From the NCBI GenBank assembly GCA_964348755.1, contig CAYGDW010000002.1:1-64000 (forward strand): a DNA stretch of 64,000 nucleotides, in the 5' to 3' direction. Origin of the DNA: UBA7960 sp964348755. Its GTDB lineage: Bacteria; Bacteroidota; Bacteroidia; Bacteroidales; UBA7960. Shown one piece after another: positions 25,741-34,879 of this stretch (position 1 is the stretch's first letter; every line of letters begins with the position of its first letter). The position numbers were made by a program, and so were the translations under genes. The notes below the pieces were generated by a model. That model had not been told where the DNA came from. It made no database searches and was given only the letters and a program-made list of their open reading frames with translations.

Positions 25741-26850
25741 CTAATTTTTTTGCAAAATCCAGGCGCTGGGATTTATTTGCTGCTGCACTTGTTTAAGTAG
25801 GGCTTCAGCTTCATTAAGGTTGTAAAAGAAACCATAACTCACCCTGTGAAACCCGGTAGAAGTTTGCATAAATATACCTGCCTGGTTTGCGCCTTTGGCG
25901 CGCAACTCTTCTACAAAACGGTTTGCCTGCCCTTGGTCCTGAAATGCGCCCACCACAATATGATAAACTTTGCGTCCGGCTTCGGGTTGGGCTGAGGCTG
26001 CAGGTCTTGCAGCAATAGCAGGGGCGGGGGTTGCTGTGGCAGGTTGGGTTTCGGGCGTTGCAATGGTTGAGGCTTCGTCATGTTGCGCCAATTCAGGCGC
26101 AGCAGCTTCGGTATGCTGGGGGGCAACAGGTGCCTTACTCCTTTTTCCGAAAATAAAACTCCAGTTAAATGCTAGGATAATGGCTACCACAGTAACCGGA
26201 ATTATGAACCAGGCCAGCCATTTAATGGCCTTCGGCAGCTCGGGGCTTGTTTCTTCGGGATGAACAATATCGGGGTCGGGTTCAATTTCGGGATGAAGCC
26301 AGGTTTTAGCCGGTTCATCCAAAGGCTCTCCGATATTTTCTGCGGCAACAGGTTCAGAAGTTTCTTTGGCAACAGGCCCTGACTCCACAATGGCCATGGG
26401 TTCTATTGAAGGAGGCTTAATTGGTTCGGCCGAAATTTTTTGAGGTTCGCTTACGGCTCCCATTCCGGCTGCATCGGCCAAATAATTTATTGAAAAATCA
26501 GGCTCGAAAAAAACCTGCCCATTTGTGTCGCGGCTGAAAACGCCCAACCTGTCGAGCATCACTTTTTGGCCACCAGCAAGTGAAGCATTAATCTCGGCTA
26601 CAAAATCAGAAATAAGCTGTTGCACCTGCTCAAAACTTTTATTTTCTTTCTGTGCTATGTGCGAAATCAACGGAGTTTCGCCCTGGGTTGTTTCCGTGCT
26701 GAAAGAAATGACCTTTGATGGAGAAAGGATTTTTTTCTCTTCAGGGAGAAAACGGGCAGGAATATACTTGGTGTAGAACTCGCCAAAGCCCGGCAAAATA
26801 ACATGCTCATGATCGAAAAGAAGCTCGCTGATGTAGGTTCCGATTTTCAT
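25741..26850 (-). CDS. HU-domain, transmembrane, SPOR-domain protein
   Basis: 369 residues in an unusual order. The first 130 residues are two HU/IHF-like (CCDC81-type) modules, starting MKIGTYISELLFDHEHVILPG. An acidic, Pro/Glu-rich linker follows, then one membrane helix (about residues 205-225, LAWFIIPVTVVAIILAF), an Ala/Pro-rich linker, and a C-terminal SPOR domain (about 290-365, VYHIVVGAFQDQGQANRFVEEL). SPOR binds denuded peptidoglycan at the division septum; the HU part would be cytosolic. It may connect nucleoid or another cytosolic partner to the septum; DNA binding by these modules is unproven. Confidence 0.88.
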   Translation of the reverse strand: MKIGTYISELLFDHEHVILPGFGEFYTKYIPARFLPEEKKILSPSKVISFSTETTQGETPLISHIAQKENKSFEQVQQLISDFVAEINASLAGGQKVMLDRLGVFSRDTNGQVFFEPDFSINYLADAAGMGAVSEPQKISAEPIKPPSIEPMAIVESGPVAKETSEPVAAENIGEPLDEPAKTWLHPEIEPDPDIVHPEETSPELPKAIKWLAWFIIPVTVVAIILAFNWSFIFGKRSKAPVAPQHTEAAAPELAQHDEASTIATPETQPATATPAPAIAARPAASAQPEAGRKVYHIVVGAFQDQGQANRFVEELRAKGANQAGIFMQTSTGFHRVSYGFFYNLNEAEALLKQVQQQINPSAWILQKN

Positions 26851-26933
26851 AGTTCTGGTTTTTTTGCCTGATATTCAGAGCGTTTTTACAGGTCTAAATT
26901 AAGAAAAACTATTTACAATATGTATCTTTTACG

Positions 26934-26941
26934 CAAAATTA
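26934..26941 (-). promoter_or_regulatory. -7 promoter element upstream of the HU-SPOR operon
   Basis: On the minus strand TAATTTTG matches TAnnTTTG, about 85 bp before the ATG at 26850. Only the -7 element is convincing. Confidence 0.4.
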
Positions 26942-27012
26942 CCACTTAAGTTTCTCTGACAATTTTCGGGGTGTAATGGCCCGGTTAATAAAAAAAATGG
27001 AAATAAATTCTG

Positions 27013-27627
27013 TTAAAACAGGCCGTGTATTTCGGCATCGATTCGCTGAATAACGTGACCCAGATCGTCGGGGTTTTCACTGAATTTGATTTTATCTACA
27101 TTCACAATAAGCAATTTGCCCGATTTATAGCCTTCAATCCATTTGTCGTATCGCTCGTTGAGGCTCTTTAGGTAGTCGAGCCTGATAGAGTTTTCGTATT
27201 CCCTGCCTCTTTTTTGAATCTGGCTTACAAGCGTGCCCACGCTTGCACTAAGGTAAATGAGCAAATCGGGTGGCTGAATAAATGAGCTCATTAGTTCAAA
27301 AAGGCTTTTGTAATTTTCAAAATCGCGCGACGACATAAGCCCCATGGCATGCAGGTTGGGTGCAAAAATATTGGCATCCTCATAAATGGTGCGGTCCTGA
27401 ATTACGGTTCGGCTTCCTTTTCTAATATCTACAATTTGCCTGAAACGGCTGTTGAGAAAATAAATCTGCAGGTTGAACGACCACCGCTGCATATCGTCAT
27501 AAAAATTATTCAGATAGGGATTTGTGTCCACATCTTCGTAATGGGCCTCCCAGCCATAATGTTTCGAGAGCAGGCCGGCAAGGGTTGTCTTTCCTGAGCC
27601 TATGTTTCCGCCAATTGCAATGTGCAT
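27013..27627 (-). CDS. Deoxynucleoside kinase (dAK/dGK type)
   Basis: 204 residues. Walker A GNIGSGKT at residues 7-14, the YEDVDTNPYLNNFYDD segment that contacts the nucleoside, and the DRTIYEDANIFA motif (DRS-like) that recognises deoxyribose. The lid is in the Arg-rich QKRGREYENSIR region. Phosphorylates deoxyadenosine, deoxyguanosine or deoxycytidine in the salvage pathway; which one cannot be told. Third gene of a minus-strand operon. Confidence 0.9.
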   Translation of the reverse strand: MHIAIGGNIGSGKTTLAGLLSKHYGWEAHYEDVDTNPYLNNFYDDMQRWSFNLQIYFLNSRFRQIVDIRKGSRTVIQDRTIYEDANIFAPNLHAMGLMSSRDFENYKSLFELMSSFIQPPDLLIYLSASVGTLVSQIQKRGREYENSIRLDYLKSLNERYDKWIEGYKSGKLLIVNVDKIKFSENPDDLGHVIQRIDAEIHGLF

Positions 27628-27652
27628 ACTTAATATTTTTCCGGGTTAAAAA

Positions 27653-28480
27653 CTAATACAGCCTGAGGTTGGTTTGGTAAAGGCGAATTTCATTTTCTGT
27701 ATGAAGGTAAATTTGCCTGCCTATTACCATACCCGATTTGATTTGATTTATCGGTAACAAAAATAAGTTTTCCTGCTGAAGCAAAAAATCAAAAACAATC
27801 AATTCTTTGTCAGAAAAAAAAATCAGCAAATTTCCCAAAACCTGAAACCTATCAATGCCTTTCCTTTCAATTAAAAAAATAAAATTACCGAATGCATCAA
27901 AAACAGCAATTCCTACTTGGGGGTCGCTTATATATATTCTGCTATTGGCCTCGGCCATAAATACCGGGTTGTTAAACCCATTGAGAATTTCGGAAAATGG
28001 AAGGCTTTCGGCTTGTTGCTGAAAATTTTGGTTGAAGCGCCGCAACCGGTTTTGATGGGTGAAATAAGCCCAAAAGCCACCCAAAAAGGAATGGCATACC
28101 AAGGCGGGGAAATCATTAATGAAAGATTGTGGCATGGCGGGCCCTTCTTTTATGGCCAGATTGCGGTCTATCCAGGCAATGTGCCTAAACCCTCCATGAA
28201 ACACCAGGATGTTGAAAGGGTCGGTGGCATCAAATTGGGTAATGCTGCCAAATTGCGGGTTTGAGTAATGTTTTCGGGTTTTGTTTGCCTGATAATATTT
28301 TACCAGGCCAAGTGGGGTTGTGTAATAAATATTGCCCAGTTGATCGGCTGTAAAATGGGCTGTTTCAATATTAAAAACTTCCGAAAGTGTAAACCAGTCG
28401 GACGGCTGTTGTGAGCTGGCCGGCAACACTGCTAAAGCAATGAGCGAAAAAAGGAAGATGCCGGTGAGCCTTTGTTTCAC
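27653..28480 (-). CDS. Exported protein with propeller-like repeats, unknown function
   Basis: 275 residues with a clear signal peptide (cut after ASS or SSQ). The body has repeating short strands ending in aromatic-Asp/Asn turns (DQLGNIYYTTPLGLVKYY, EANSRIYISDPQVGIAVFD, GRQIYLHTENEIRLYQ), which suggests a beta-propeller of five or six blades. No catalytic motif seen. Its start overlaps the stop of the GH3-like ligase gene by 4 bp, and the deoxynucleoside kinase follows after 25 bp, so it is translated with both. Confidence 0.7.
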   Translation of the reverse strand: MKQRLTGIFLFSLIALAVLPASSQQPSDWFTLSEVFNIETAHFTADQLGNIYYTTPLGLVKYYQANKTRKHYSNPQFGSITQFDATDPFNILVFHGGFRHIAWIDRNLAIKEGPAMPQSFINDFPALVCHSFLGGFWAYFTHQNRLRRFNQNFQQQAESLPFSEILNGFNNPVFMAEANSRIYISDPQVGIAVFDAFGNFIFLIERKGIDRFQVLGNLLIFFSDKELIVFDFLLQQENLFLLPINQIKSGMVIGRQIYLHTENEIRLYQTNLRLY

Positions 28481-29991
28481 TCTTCTATAAACTTTAAAAT
28501 TTCGTCAACATATTTACGGTCGTTGTAAAGGCGCGGGACCTTGTTTTGGCCTCCCATTTTGCCTTTCGATTTGAGCCACTTAAAGAAGGAGCCGGGCGGA
28601 ACGCTCTGAACTACTGGCATTTTAAGCATTAGGTCGGCACTGCGTTTGGCTTCGTAATCTGAGTTCAGATTTTTCAGCTCTTTGTCCAGTAATTCAGTAA
28701 ACCGCTGCAGGCTATCGGGCTCAACCTCAAATTCAATAAGGTATTGATGGGTTGCCTTATCGTTGTCATTAAGAAAAACCGGAGCCGCGGTGTATTCAGA
28801 AAAAATGGCACCGGTGGCTTTGCAAGCCGCCCCAAGGGCTTTGTCGGTATTGTCAACAACCACCTCTTCGCCAAATGCATTGATAAAATTTTTGGTTCGT
28901 CCGCTTATTACAATCCGGTAGGGCGAAATATTGGTGAATCTTACGGTGTCGCCGATAATGTAGCGCCATAGCCCGCTGTTTGTGGTAATAACAATTGCGT
29001 AATTGGTGCCTGTTTCAACCCCTTCGAGCGTTACAACCCTGGGATTAGCCTTTCCAAATTCGTCCATTGGTATAAACTCGAAAAATACCCCACAATCAAG
29101 CATGAGCAACATTTCATTTGAGAAGGGCTGATCCTGAATACCAAAAAATCCTTCTGACGCATTGTAGGTTTCAAGATAATACATATCCTTTGAAGGGATG
29201 AATTTCTGAAATTGCTCGCGATATGGAATAAAACTTACCCCCCCGTGGTTAAAAAGTTGCAGGTTTGGCCATACTTCAAGAATATTGTCGCGGCCTGTAA
29301 TTTCCAGAATTTTTTTTATCAGCACCAGATTCCACGAGGGCACCCCGCTAATGCTTGTTACATTTTCTTTACTTGTTGCCAGGGCAATTTTTTCAAGTTT
29401 AATTTCCCAATCGTCGAGCAGGGCAAGCGAAAGGTCGGGTGTACGAAAAAACTCGCCCCACCAGGGAAAATTTTGCAGCAAAATTGCCGAAAGGTCGCCA
29501 AGATTTGCCTTGCTGTTAAACTCGCTTACCTTATGGCTGCCGCCAAGTACCAGCCCTTTGCCATCAAAAACAGTATTGTCGGGCCTGTGGTGGCAAAAAA
29601 GGGCCATAACATCCTTGCCGCCTTTCATGTGGCAATCTTCAAGGGCCTCGTCGCTTACCGGGATAAATTTACTTTTGTCGCTGGTGGTGCCGCTCGATTT
29701 GGCAAACCAACGAATCTCCGAGGGCCAGATAAGATTAGACTCGCCTAAACGCAAACGCTCAATATAATGTTTTACATCCTCGTAATCCTGCAAGGGAACC
29801 CGCCTACTAAATTCGGCATAGCTGCTTATGCTTGCAAAATCGTATTTTTTCCCCCACTCAGTATCCTCAGAGTAATTAATTAGCTTTAAAAGCAAGTTCT
29901 CCTGTATTTCATGAGGGAAATCCATGAAATACTCTATTTGCGATATCCGCTTTCGGAGGTACCAGGAAATTATTGTGCTAATATTTGACAT
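28477..29991 (-). CDS. GH3 (auxin-responsive)-family acyl-adenylating enzyme
   Basis: 504 residues from the ATG at 29991; the -7 promoter element at 30019-30026 excludes the longer start. It matches the bacterial branch of the plant GH3 acyl-acid amido synthetases. The phosphate-binding loop is FAKSSGTTSDKSKFIPVS, and GVPSWNLVLIKKI and RYIIGDTVRF are further family motifs. It should adenylate a carboxylic acid and pass it to an amine or thiol; the substrate in Bacteroidota is not known. Unrelated to the GH3 glycosidase at 11641. Confidence 0.88.
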   Translation of the reverse strand: MSNISTIISWYLRKRISQIEYFMDFPHEIQENLLLKLINYSEDTEWGKKYDFASISSYAEFSRRVPLQDYEDVKHYIERLRLGESNLIWPSEIRWFAKSSGTTSDKSKFIPVSDEALEDCHMKGGKDVMALFCHHRPDNTVFDGKGLVLGGSHKVSEFNSKANLGDLSAILLQNFPWWGEFFRTPDLSLALLDDWEIKLEKIALATSKENVTSISGVPSWNLVLIKKILEITGRDNILEVWPNLQLFNHGGVSFIPYREQFQKFIPSKDMYYLETYNASEGFFGIQDQPFSNEMLLMLDCGVFFEFIPMDEFGKANPRVVTLEGVETGTNYAIVITTNSGLWRYIIGDTVRFTNISPYRIVISGRTKNFINAFGEEVVVDNTDKALGAACKATGAIFSEYTAAPVFLNDNDKATHQYLIEFEVEPDSLQRFTELLDKELKNLNSDYEAKRSADLMLKMPVVQSVPPGSFFKWLKSKGKMGGQNKVPRLYNDRKYVDEILKFIEE

Positions 29992-30018
29992 AATGAAAAA
30001 ATGCAATTTAATGACCTG

Positions 30019-30026
30019 CAAAAATA
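30019..30026 (-). promoter_or_regulatory. -7 promoter element of the GH3-like ligase operon
   Basis: On the minus strand TATTTTTG matches TAnnTTTG and lies 27 bp before the ATG at 29991. Confidence 0.5.
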
Positions 30027-30173
30027 ATGATTTAGGCCCAAAGTTTTTGCCGGCGCCTTTTTAATAATTAAATTAATGGCGGTTGTTTACATTTAGCTTT
30101 CATTCAGGGTAAAAGATGTATATTTGAAATTACTATTGTCCGATAAAGTAAAAAAGGGTAGAATTTTATGCAT

Positions 30174-30310
30174 GAGATTCCTCACTACGTTCGGAATGAC
30201 AGTCAGTTAGCTTTTTATTAAGGGGGTAGGTGGCGGCGAAGCCGCCACCTACCCCCTTAATTGCCAAAATCATTGAAAACCCTGTCATATCGGGCGGAGC
30301 GAGAAATCAC
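30174..30310. repeat. Nested inverted-repeat element (MITE/REP-like)
   Basis: Outer imperfect inverted repeats of 29 bp (30174-30202 and 30282-30310) enclose a perfect 20-bp hairpin (30218-30237 with 30241-30260, loop GAA). The element is 137 bp, codes for nothing and lies between two divergent genes. The structure looks like a non-autonomous mobile or repeat-family element, not a promoter or simple terminator. The rest of the 375-bp gap holds only the ligase promoter. Confidence 0.75.
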
Positions 30311-30366
30311 GTAATTTTTGTCGGCCAGTAGTGTTTTGAAATATAACTACTAAACCTATTTTAGTT

Positions 30367-31245
30367 ATGGATTTCGTTAATGAATTTTGTTACAATCCTG
30401 CCAGGCCTCTGGCTGATTATCAGACCAATTACAGCGGACATTTTACAAACAAACAAGACACTGACGAAATATTTCAGCAGGGTATTATCAGGTTGCGCCA
30501 ACTGCAGGATATGCTATATGCCCAGGGCAAACATGGAGTTCTTATAATTTTGCAGGCGCTCGATGCTGCCGGCAAGGATGGTATTATTAAACATGTTATA
30601 AGCGGAATAAACCCCCAGGGTTGTCAGGTAAAAAGTTTCAAGGCACCATCGGCCGGGGAGCTTGCACACGACTTCATGTGGCGATGCCTTAAAGATTTGC
30701 CCCAAAGGGGTAATATTAGTATATTCAACCGGTCGTATTACGAAGAAGTGCTGGTGGTAAGAGTGCATCCAGCATTATTGCTCAAACAAAATATTCCGGG
30801 CATTGAAATTACCAGGCAGGTAACTGAAACTTTTTGGGAAACACGCTTTCGCGATATTTCAAACTTTGAGCGCTATTTTACAAACAATGGCTTGCTGGTG
30901 CTTAAATTTTTTCTGAATATTTCCAAATCCGAGCAAAAAAAGCGATTCCTTTCGCGCATTAATGAGCCTGCCAAAAACTGGAAATTTACAATTGGCGATG
31001 TTAATGAACGTCAGCATTTTGACAGATATCTCGAGGCATTTGAAGACATGATGCGCAATACCAGCCATAGCTTTGCTCCTTGGTACGTGATTCCGGCCGA
31101 TAAAAAATGGTTTATGCGAACGGCCGTTTGCCGTATAATTGTTGATCTGCTCGAGAAACTTAATTTGGCATACCCCGATTTAGGCCCAACACATTGGCAA
31201 GATATGGAAAAAGCCAAAATCTTGCTCAACAGCCAAGACAGCTAA
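30367..31245 (+). CDS. ppk2: Polyphosphate kinase 2 family protein
   Basis: 292 residues. Walker A ALDAAGKDG at 64-72 and Walker B NRSYYEEVLV at 121-130, with a lid rich in Arg/Lys around FLSRINEPAKNWKF. Length and motifs fit the single-domain PPK2 enzymes that phosphorylate AMP or ADP at the expense of polyphosphate; the Asp66-Gly72 loop and the Glu-Glu after the Tyr pair are intact. Nucleotide preference cannot be read. It precedes the histidine kinase on the same strand by 45 bp. Confidence 0.9.
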   Translation: MDFVNEFCYNPARPLADYQTNYSGHFTNKQDTDEIFQQGIIRLRQLQDMLYAQGKHGVLIILQALDAAGKDGIIKHVISGINPQGCQVKSFKAPSAGELAHDFMWRCLKDLPQRGNISIFNRSYYEEVLVVRVHPALLLKQNIPGIEITRQVTETFWETRFRDISNFERYFTNNGLLVLKFFLNISKSEQKKRFLSRINEPAKNWKFTIGDVNERQHFDRYLEAFEDMMRNTSHSFAPWYVIPADKKWFMRTAVCRIIVDLLEKLNLAYPDLGPTHWQDMEKAKILLNSQDS

Positions 31246-31290
31246 ATACTAAGCTTTGAATATTAGCGTTTTAACCACAAATTATTAATC

Positions 31291-32832
31291 TTGTTGAAAT
31301 ACTTTCGAAACTTTCCGGGTATTGAATTTTATTCGAGGCAACAGCGCTGGAAATTGTTTTTGCTGGTATTTGCTTCGCTAATTGTTGTTGTTTCGTTGTA
31401 CTTTACCGATAGTTTGGTTAGGAAAATTGCCGAAGACGAGCGCCAAAAAGTTATTTTGTGGGCCGATGCGGTAAAGCGAAGGGCAAACCTGGTGGTTTAC
31501 ACCGAGGAATTCTTCGAAATTATTAAGGCCGAAGAGCGAAAGAGGGTAGAGTTATGGGCGATGGCCAACCAGGTTATTATTGATCCGGCCACCGAAAACA
31601 TTGACCAGATTTACCTTGAAATATTGCACGCAAATACTACAATCCCGGTACTGGTAGCCGATACCCAGGGAAACATTATCAGTCACCGGAATCTTGCGCC
31701 ACGTTTTAATAACCCCCAGGTGTTCACCGCCGAACTGCGTGATTATTTTTCTGTTTATCAGCCAATTCCGGTTAAGTATCCTACCCAACGCGGATACGAA
31801 ACACAATACCTGTTTTATCAGGACTCACGCGTTTTTACCCAGCTTCGAAGCCTGCTCGATGATTTAATCAACTCATTCATATCTGAGGTGGTGGTAAACT
31901 CGGCCAATGTACCGGTAATAATTATTGACGCCACCCGTTCAAGAATTATCGCTGCCGGAAACATTGACCATCCCGACCCCTCCGATACCCTGAAGGTAAG
32001 ACAAGTGATAGAGTCAATGGCAGGAAAAAATACACCCATTACAATTCAACTGCCAACCTATGGCACCTGCCATGTACTTTATACCAATTCATTCCTGCTA
32101 ACACAGTTGAGATATTACCCCATTGCCCAGTTTCTGGTTATTGGAGTATTTTTGGTTATTGCCTATATTCTTTTCAGCACGTCTCGCAATGCCGAGCAAA
32201 ACCAGGTTTGGGTTGGTATGTCGAAAGAAACGGCCCACCAACTTGGCACTCCGCTATCGTCGCTCATTGGATGGATCGAAATTTTGAAAATTAAAGGAGT
32301 GGACAAGGCCACCATTCGCGAAATATCGAAGGATGTTAAAAGATTGGAAAACATTACCGAAAGGTTTTCGAAAATTGGCTCGCCGGCAAAACTTGAACCT
32401 GTAAATTTAATTGAAACCACGCGCGAGGCCGTTGAGTACATGAAAAATCGTACATCAAAAAGGGTTAATTTCAAAATACTTTCCACAGATAAGGAAATTA
32501 TGGTGCCGCTCAACACCAATCTTTTTGAATGGGTTATTGAAAATATATGCAAAAATGCAGTAGATGCAATGGACGGAGTAGGCAACCTTACCATTGAAAT
32601 TGATGAACAAGCCCGCGAAGTAATAATCGATATTACCGATTCGGGTAAAGGGATTGTGGCATCAAAACACAAAACAATTTTTATGCCTGGCTACACCAGC
32701 AAAAAAAGAGGCTGGGGCCTGGGGCTTTCACTGAGCAAGCGAATTATTGAAAACTACCATAAAGGCAAGCTTTTTGTAGAATGGTCGGAAATAAATAAAG
32801 GAACTACCTTTCGCATAGTATTGAAAAAGTAA
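31291..32832 (+). CDS. Membrane sensor histidine kinase, orphan
   Basis: 513 residues from a TTG start (no ATG is available near the first membrane helix). Helix 1 at about 19-40, a periplasmic sensor of about 230 residues without recognised fold, helix 2 at about 272-292. A HisKA region follows with His316 in ETAHQLGTPLSSL, then an HATPase domain with N-box ENICKNAVDAM, G1 DITDSGKGI and G2 GWGLGLSLSKRI. The GTPL pattern after the His is typical of a Bacteroidota kinase group. No response regulator is adjacent. Confidence 0.9.
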   Translation: MLKYFRNFPGIEFYSRQQRWKLFLLVFASLIVVVSLYFTDSLVRKIAEDERQKVILWADAVKRRANLVVYTEEFFEIIKAEERKRVELWAMANQVIIDPATENIDQIYLEILHANTTIPVLVADTQGNIISHRNLAPRFNNPQVFTAELRDYFSVYQPIPVKYPTQRGYETQYLFYQDSRVFTQLRSLLDDLINSFISEVVVNSANVPVIIIDATRSRIIAAGNIDHPDPSDTLKVRQVIESMAGKNTPITIQLPTYGTCHVLYTNSFLLTQLRYYPIAQFLVIGVFLVIAYILFSTSRNAEQNQVWVGMSKETAHQLGTPLSSLIGWIEILKIKGVDKATIREISKDVKRLENITERFSKIGSPAKLEPVNLIETTREAVEYMKNRTSKRVNFKILSTDKEIMVPLNTNLFEWVIENICKNAVDAMDGVGNLTIEIDEQAREVIIDITDSGKGIVASKHKTIFMPGYTSKKRGWGLGLSLSKRIIENYHKGKLFVEWSEINKGTTFRIVLKK

Positions 32833-32866
32833 GAAATTCTTCACATATTTGACACTTTTTATAGCC

Positions 32867-33577
32867 ATGAAGCACCGGATTACTCTTTTTTTAATTTTTG
32901 CAGTAAGCCTGGGGTTTTTGGGCTTCCGAAATTTGGGCGTTGAGCGCATTATGATGGAAATGCATAGCCAAAGCCTGCACAAAGGAAAGCGTGCCGAGGT
33001 AAATGCCAGCCTTTTTTACATTTCGTTCAATGGGCAACTTATTTCTCGCTATACAAGGCCAATTGAACAGGTAATGATAACCAACAACAAAGGTGAACTG
33101 GCCATATACAATGAAAAGGACCACTCGGTTTATCGCACCCAAAGCCTTGAATATAGTTCTGAAAATAACCTGATTTATTTTTTCCTTCAGGGAAAAGCAA
33201 GCGATTTAGGCCTTGGCCAAATTGGCTTTCAACTTTTGGAAACAAAAATTGAAAAAGGATTGGTTATAACCCGATGGCTCCCCCCGGCTACCATGAATCA
33301 CCTGTTCAGCCATATTGAGCTGGTTCACGAAAATTTTCTTCCAATTTATAGCGGTTATTACGATGTAAACAAAAAACTAGTAAAAAAGGTGTATTTTACC
33401 GACTACAATTATTTTCCGGAAATTACCCTGCCATTAACCATTACTGAGTTTAATTATCTGCCAGGAGGCGACTCAATTGTAAACCGGGTAAAGTTTTCTG
33501 ATGTTCGCATAAACCATAGGGCAGTAAGTTCATGGTTCAATTTTAAAATACCTCATGACGCAAAAATTATTAAATAA
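32867..33577 (+). CDS. LolA-like exported protein, unknown function
   Basis: 236 residues from ATG 32867. N-terminal signal or anchor segment, then a run of amphipathic beta strands (EVNASLFYISFNGQLISRY, GELAIYNEKDHSVYRTQ, KKVYFTDYNYFPEITLP) like the half-barrel of LolA/LolB-type lipid-binding proteins, ending FKIPHDAKIIK. The LolA likeness is by pattern and weak. Overlaps yidD by 23 bp, so it is translationally tied to a membrane-protein insertion factor. First gene of a five-gene operon. Confidence 0.6.
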   Translation: MKHRITLFLIFAVSLGFLGFRNLGVERIMMEMHSQSLHKGKRAEVNASLFYISFNGQLISRYTRPIEQVMITNNKGELAIYNEKDHSVYRTQSLEYSSENNLIYFFLQGKASDLGLGQIGFQLLETKIEKGLVITRWLPPATMNHLFSHIELVHENFLPIYSGYYDVNKKLVKKVYFTDYNYFPEITLPLTITEFNYLPGGDSIVNRVKFSDVRINHRAVSSWFNFKIPHDAKIIK

Positions 33578-34025
33578 AAAAAGGTTTTTCCTGGTTTTAA
33601 TTATTTTGGTGGTTTCGGTTAATTATGGTTTTTCGCAGCAGCCTGCTACCAACCTCGATTTACTTGCGCGCACAATTTGCAGTGGCTGCAACCATCATAC
33701 GCAAAATGTTGATTTTATGCAAACCCGCTCCGGATCACTCATTGCCCGCTACAACCCGGTTTCGCTTGCCTTTACTGGTTTAATGTACGTTTACCAGCGG
33801 TTTGTATCGCCCCAAACACCGTCAAAATGCATATACGAAACCTCTTGTTCGCATTTTAGTAAAATCCTGATTGCCGAGTATGGCCTAATTCGGGGAATTG
33901 TTTTTACAGCAGACAGGTTAATGCGCTGTAATCGTGTGGCCGCTACCGATGTAAACCCTTCTAGGATAAATGAACAATCGGGAAAAGTGATTGAAACCGT
34001 TGAAATATACCAGCTTCCCAAATGA
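33555..34025 (+). CDS. yidD: Membrane protein insertion factor YidD domain protein
   Basis: 156 residues. Residues about 70-130 are the YidD (DUF37) domain: YVYQRFVSPQTPSKCIYETSC, then AEYGLIRGIVFTADRLMRCN. Members are membrane-associated and help YidC insert proteins. Unlike the usual 70-90-residue form it has a signal-like N-terminus, a GCNHH segment and a 25-residue C-terminal tail. It is not beside rnpA/yidC; instead it sits in an operon of TPR/TM2-like membrane proteins, overlapping both neighbours. Confidence 0.85.
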   Translation: MTQKLLNKKRFFLVLIILVVSVNYGFSQQPATNLDLLARTICSGCNHHTQNVDFMQTRSGSLIARYNPVSLAFTGLMYVYQRFVSPQTPSKCIYETSCSHFSKILIAEYGLIRGIVFTADRLMRCNRVAATDVNPSRINEQSGKVIETVEIYQLPK

Positions 34026-34879
34026 TTCTCGTATTATTCCTCCTTTTGCTTTTTCAGTTCCCTTTTTCGGGTTTTGGCCAGGAGAATGTAAGACGTGAAT
34101 TGGATTTTGTGCAACACTTAATAAGCCGAAATGAATTGCGCGAAAGCTTGTTTCTTTTACATAGGATACACCCTGACGACCAAAACCTTACCGATTCTGT
34201 CAATTTTTTAAGAGGGTGGGTATTGTATCAGCAAAAGCAGCTCGATACCTCGGCTTTTTTTCTTTTAAAAGTATCTGCTGAAAGCCCGCTATTTCAAAAA
34301 TCCCGGTTTTTTGCTGCATATAATTTGGCGCATGTTGGTAGTCTTCAGCAAGCCAGTTCAGTGATGCAAAATCTATCATTCGAAGAGGAATCGGGTATAA
34401 GTGCCTTAAAAAACTTTCAGATGGCTGGGATTGCTCTTCTTCAAAGAGATTTTGAAAGTTTTTCATTAAATGCGATAAATTTTAAAGGGCAATTCAACGC
34501 ATTTGCACAGCAGGAAATAAACCTCAAAGGATATGCAAACCAGCTTATTGACCAGCCCCGTCGGTCGCCGGCTGTTGCCGGAGTGCTATCAGCATTTATA
34601 CCTGGTCTAGGAAAAGTTTATGCAGGAAAAACAGCCGAAGGAATTGCCGGGTTTTTGTATGTGGGCGCATTGGGGCTTACAACTTATGATTTTTATCGAA
34701 GGCTGGGACCAAAAAATGCATTTTTTATATTGTCTTCTGCTGTTACAGGCGTTTTTTATATTGGCAATATTTGGGGAAGTGCGGTAGCCGCAAGAAGGCA
34801 GCAAATAGAATTTAACCATGAAATGGACCAACGCATACTTTTTGATTTGCATATTCCTTTGCGCAATTTTTTTCAATAA
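34022..34879 (+). CDS. TPR protein with C-terminal TM2/DUF5683-like membrane segment
   Basis: 285 residues: signal peptide (ending FGQ), a helical TPR-like region (about 25-180), then SAFIPGLGKVYAGKTAEGI followed by two hydrophobic helices and a short tail. The PGLG-x-x-YAGK pattern is the first turn of TM2-type and related Bacteroidota membrane proteins. It overlaps yidD by 4 bp and the next gene by 62 bp. The next gene has the same architecture, so the two arose by duplication. Function unknown. Confidence 0.65.
   Translation: MILVLFLLLLFQFPFSGFGQENVRRELDFVQHLISRNELRESLFLLHRIHPDDQNLTDSVNFLRGWVLYQQKQLDTSAFFLLKVSAESPLFQKSRFFAAYNLAHVGSLQQASSVMQNLSFEEESGISALKNFQMAGIALLQRDFESFSLNAINFKGQFNAFAQQEINLKGYANQLIDQPRRSPAVAGVLSAFIPGLGKVYAGKTAEGIAGFLYVGALGLTTYDFYRRLGPKNAFFILSSAVTGVFYIGNIWGSAVAARRQQIEFNHEMDQRILFDLHIPLRNFFQ

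Noticed and set aside
30218..30260. Hairpin as a transcription terminator
   Set aside because: It lies between divergent genes with no transcript to end, lacks a T run, and is embedded in larger inverted repeats.
33555..34025. YidD as a hemolysin
   Set aside because: The old name comes from one aquatic homologue; the motif pattern is that of the membrane-insertion factor.
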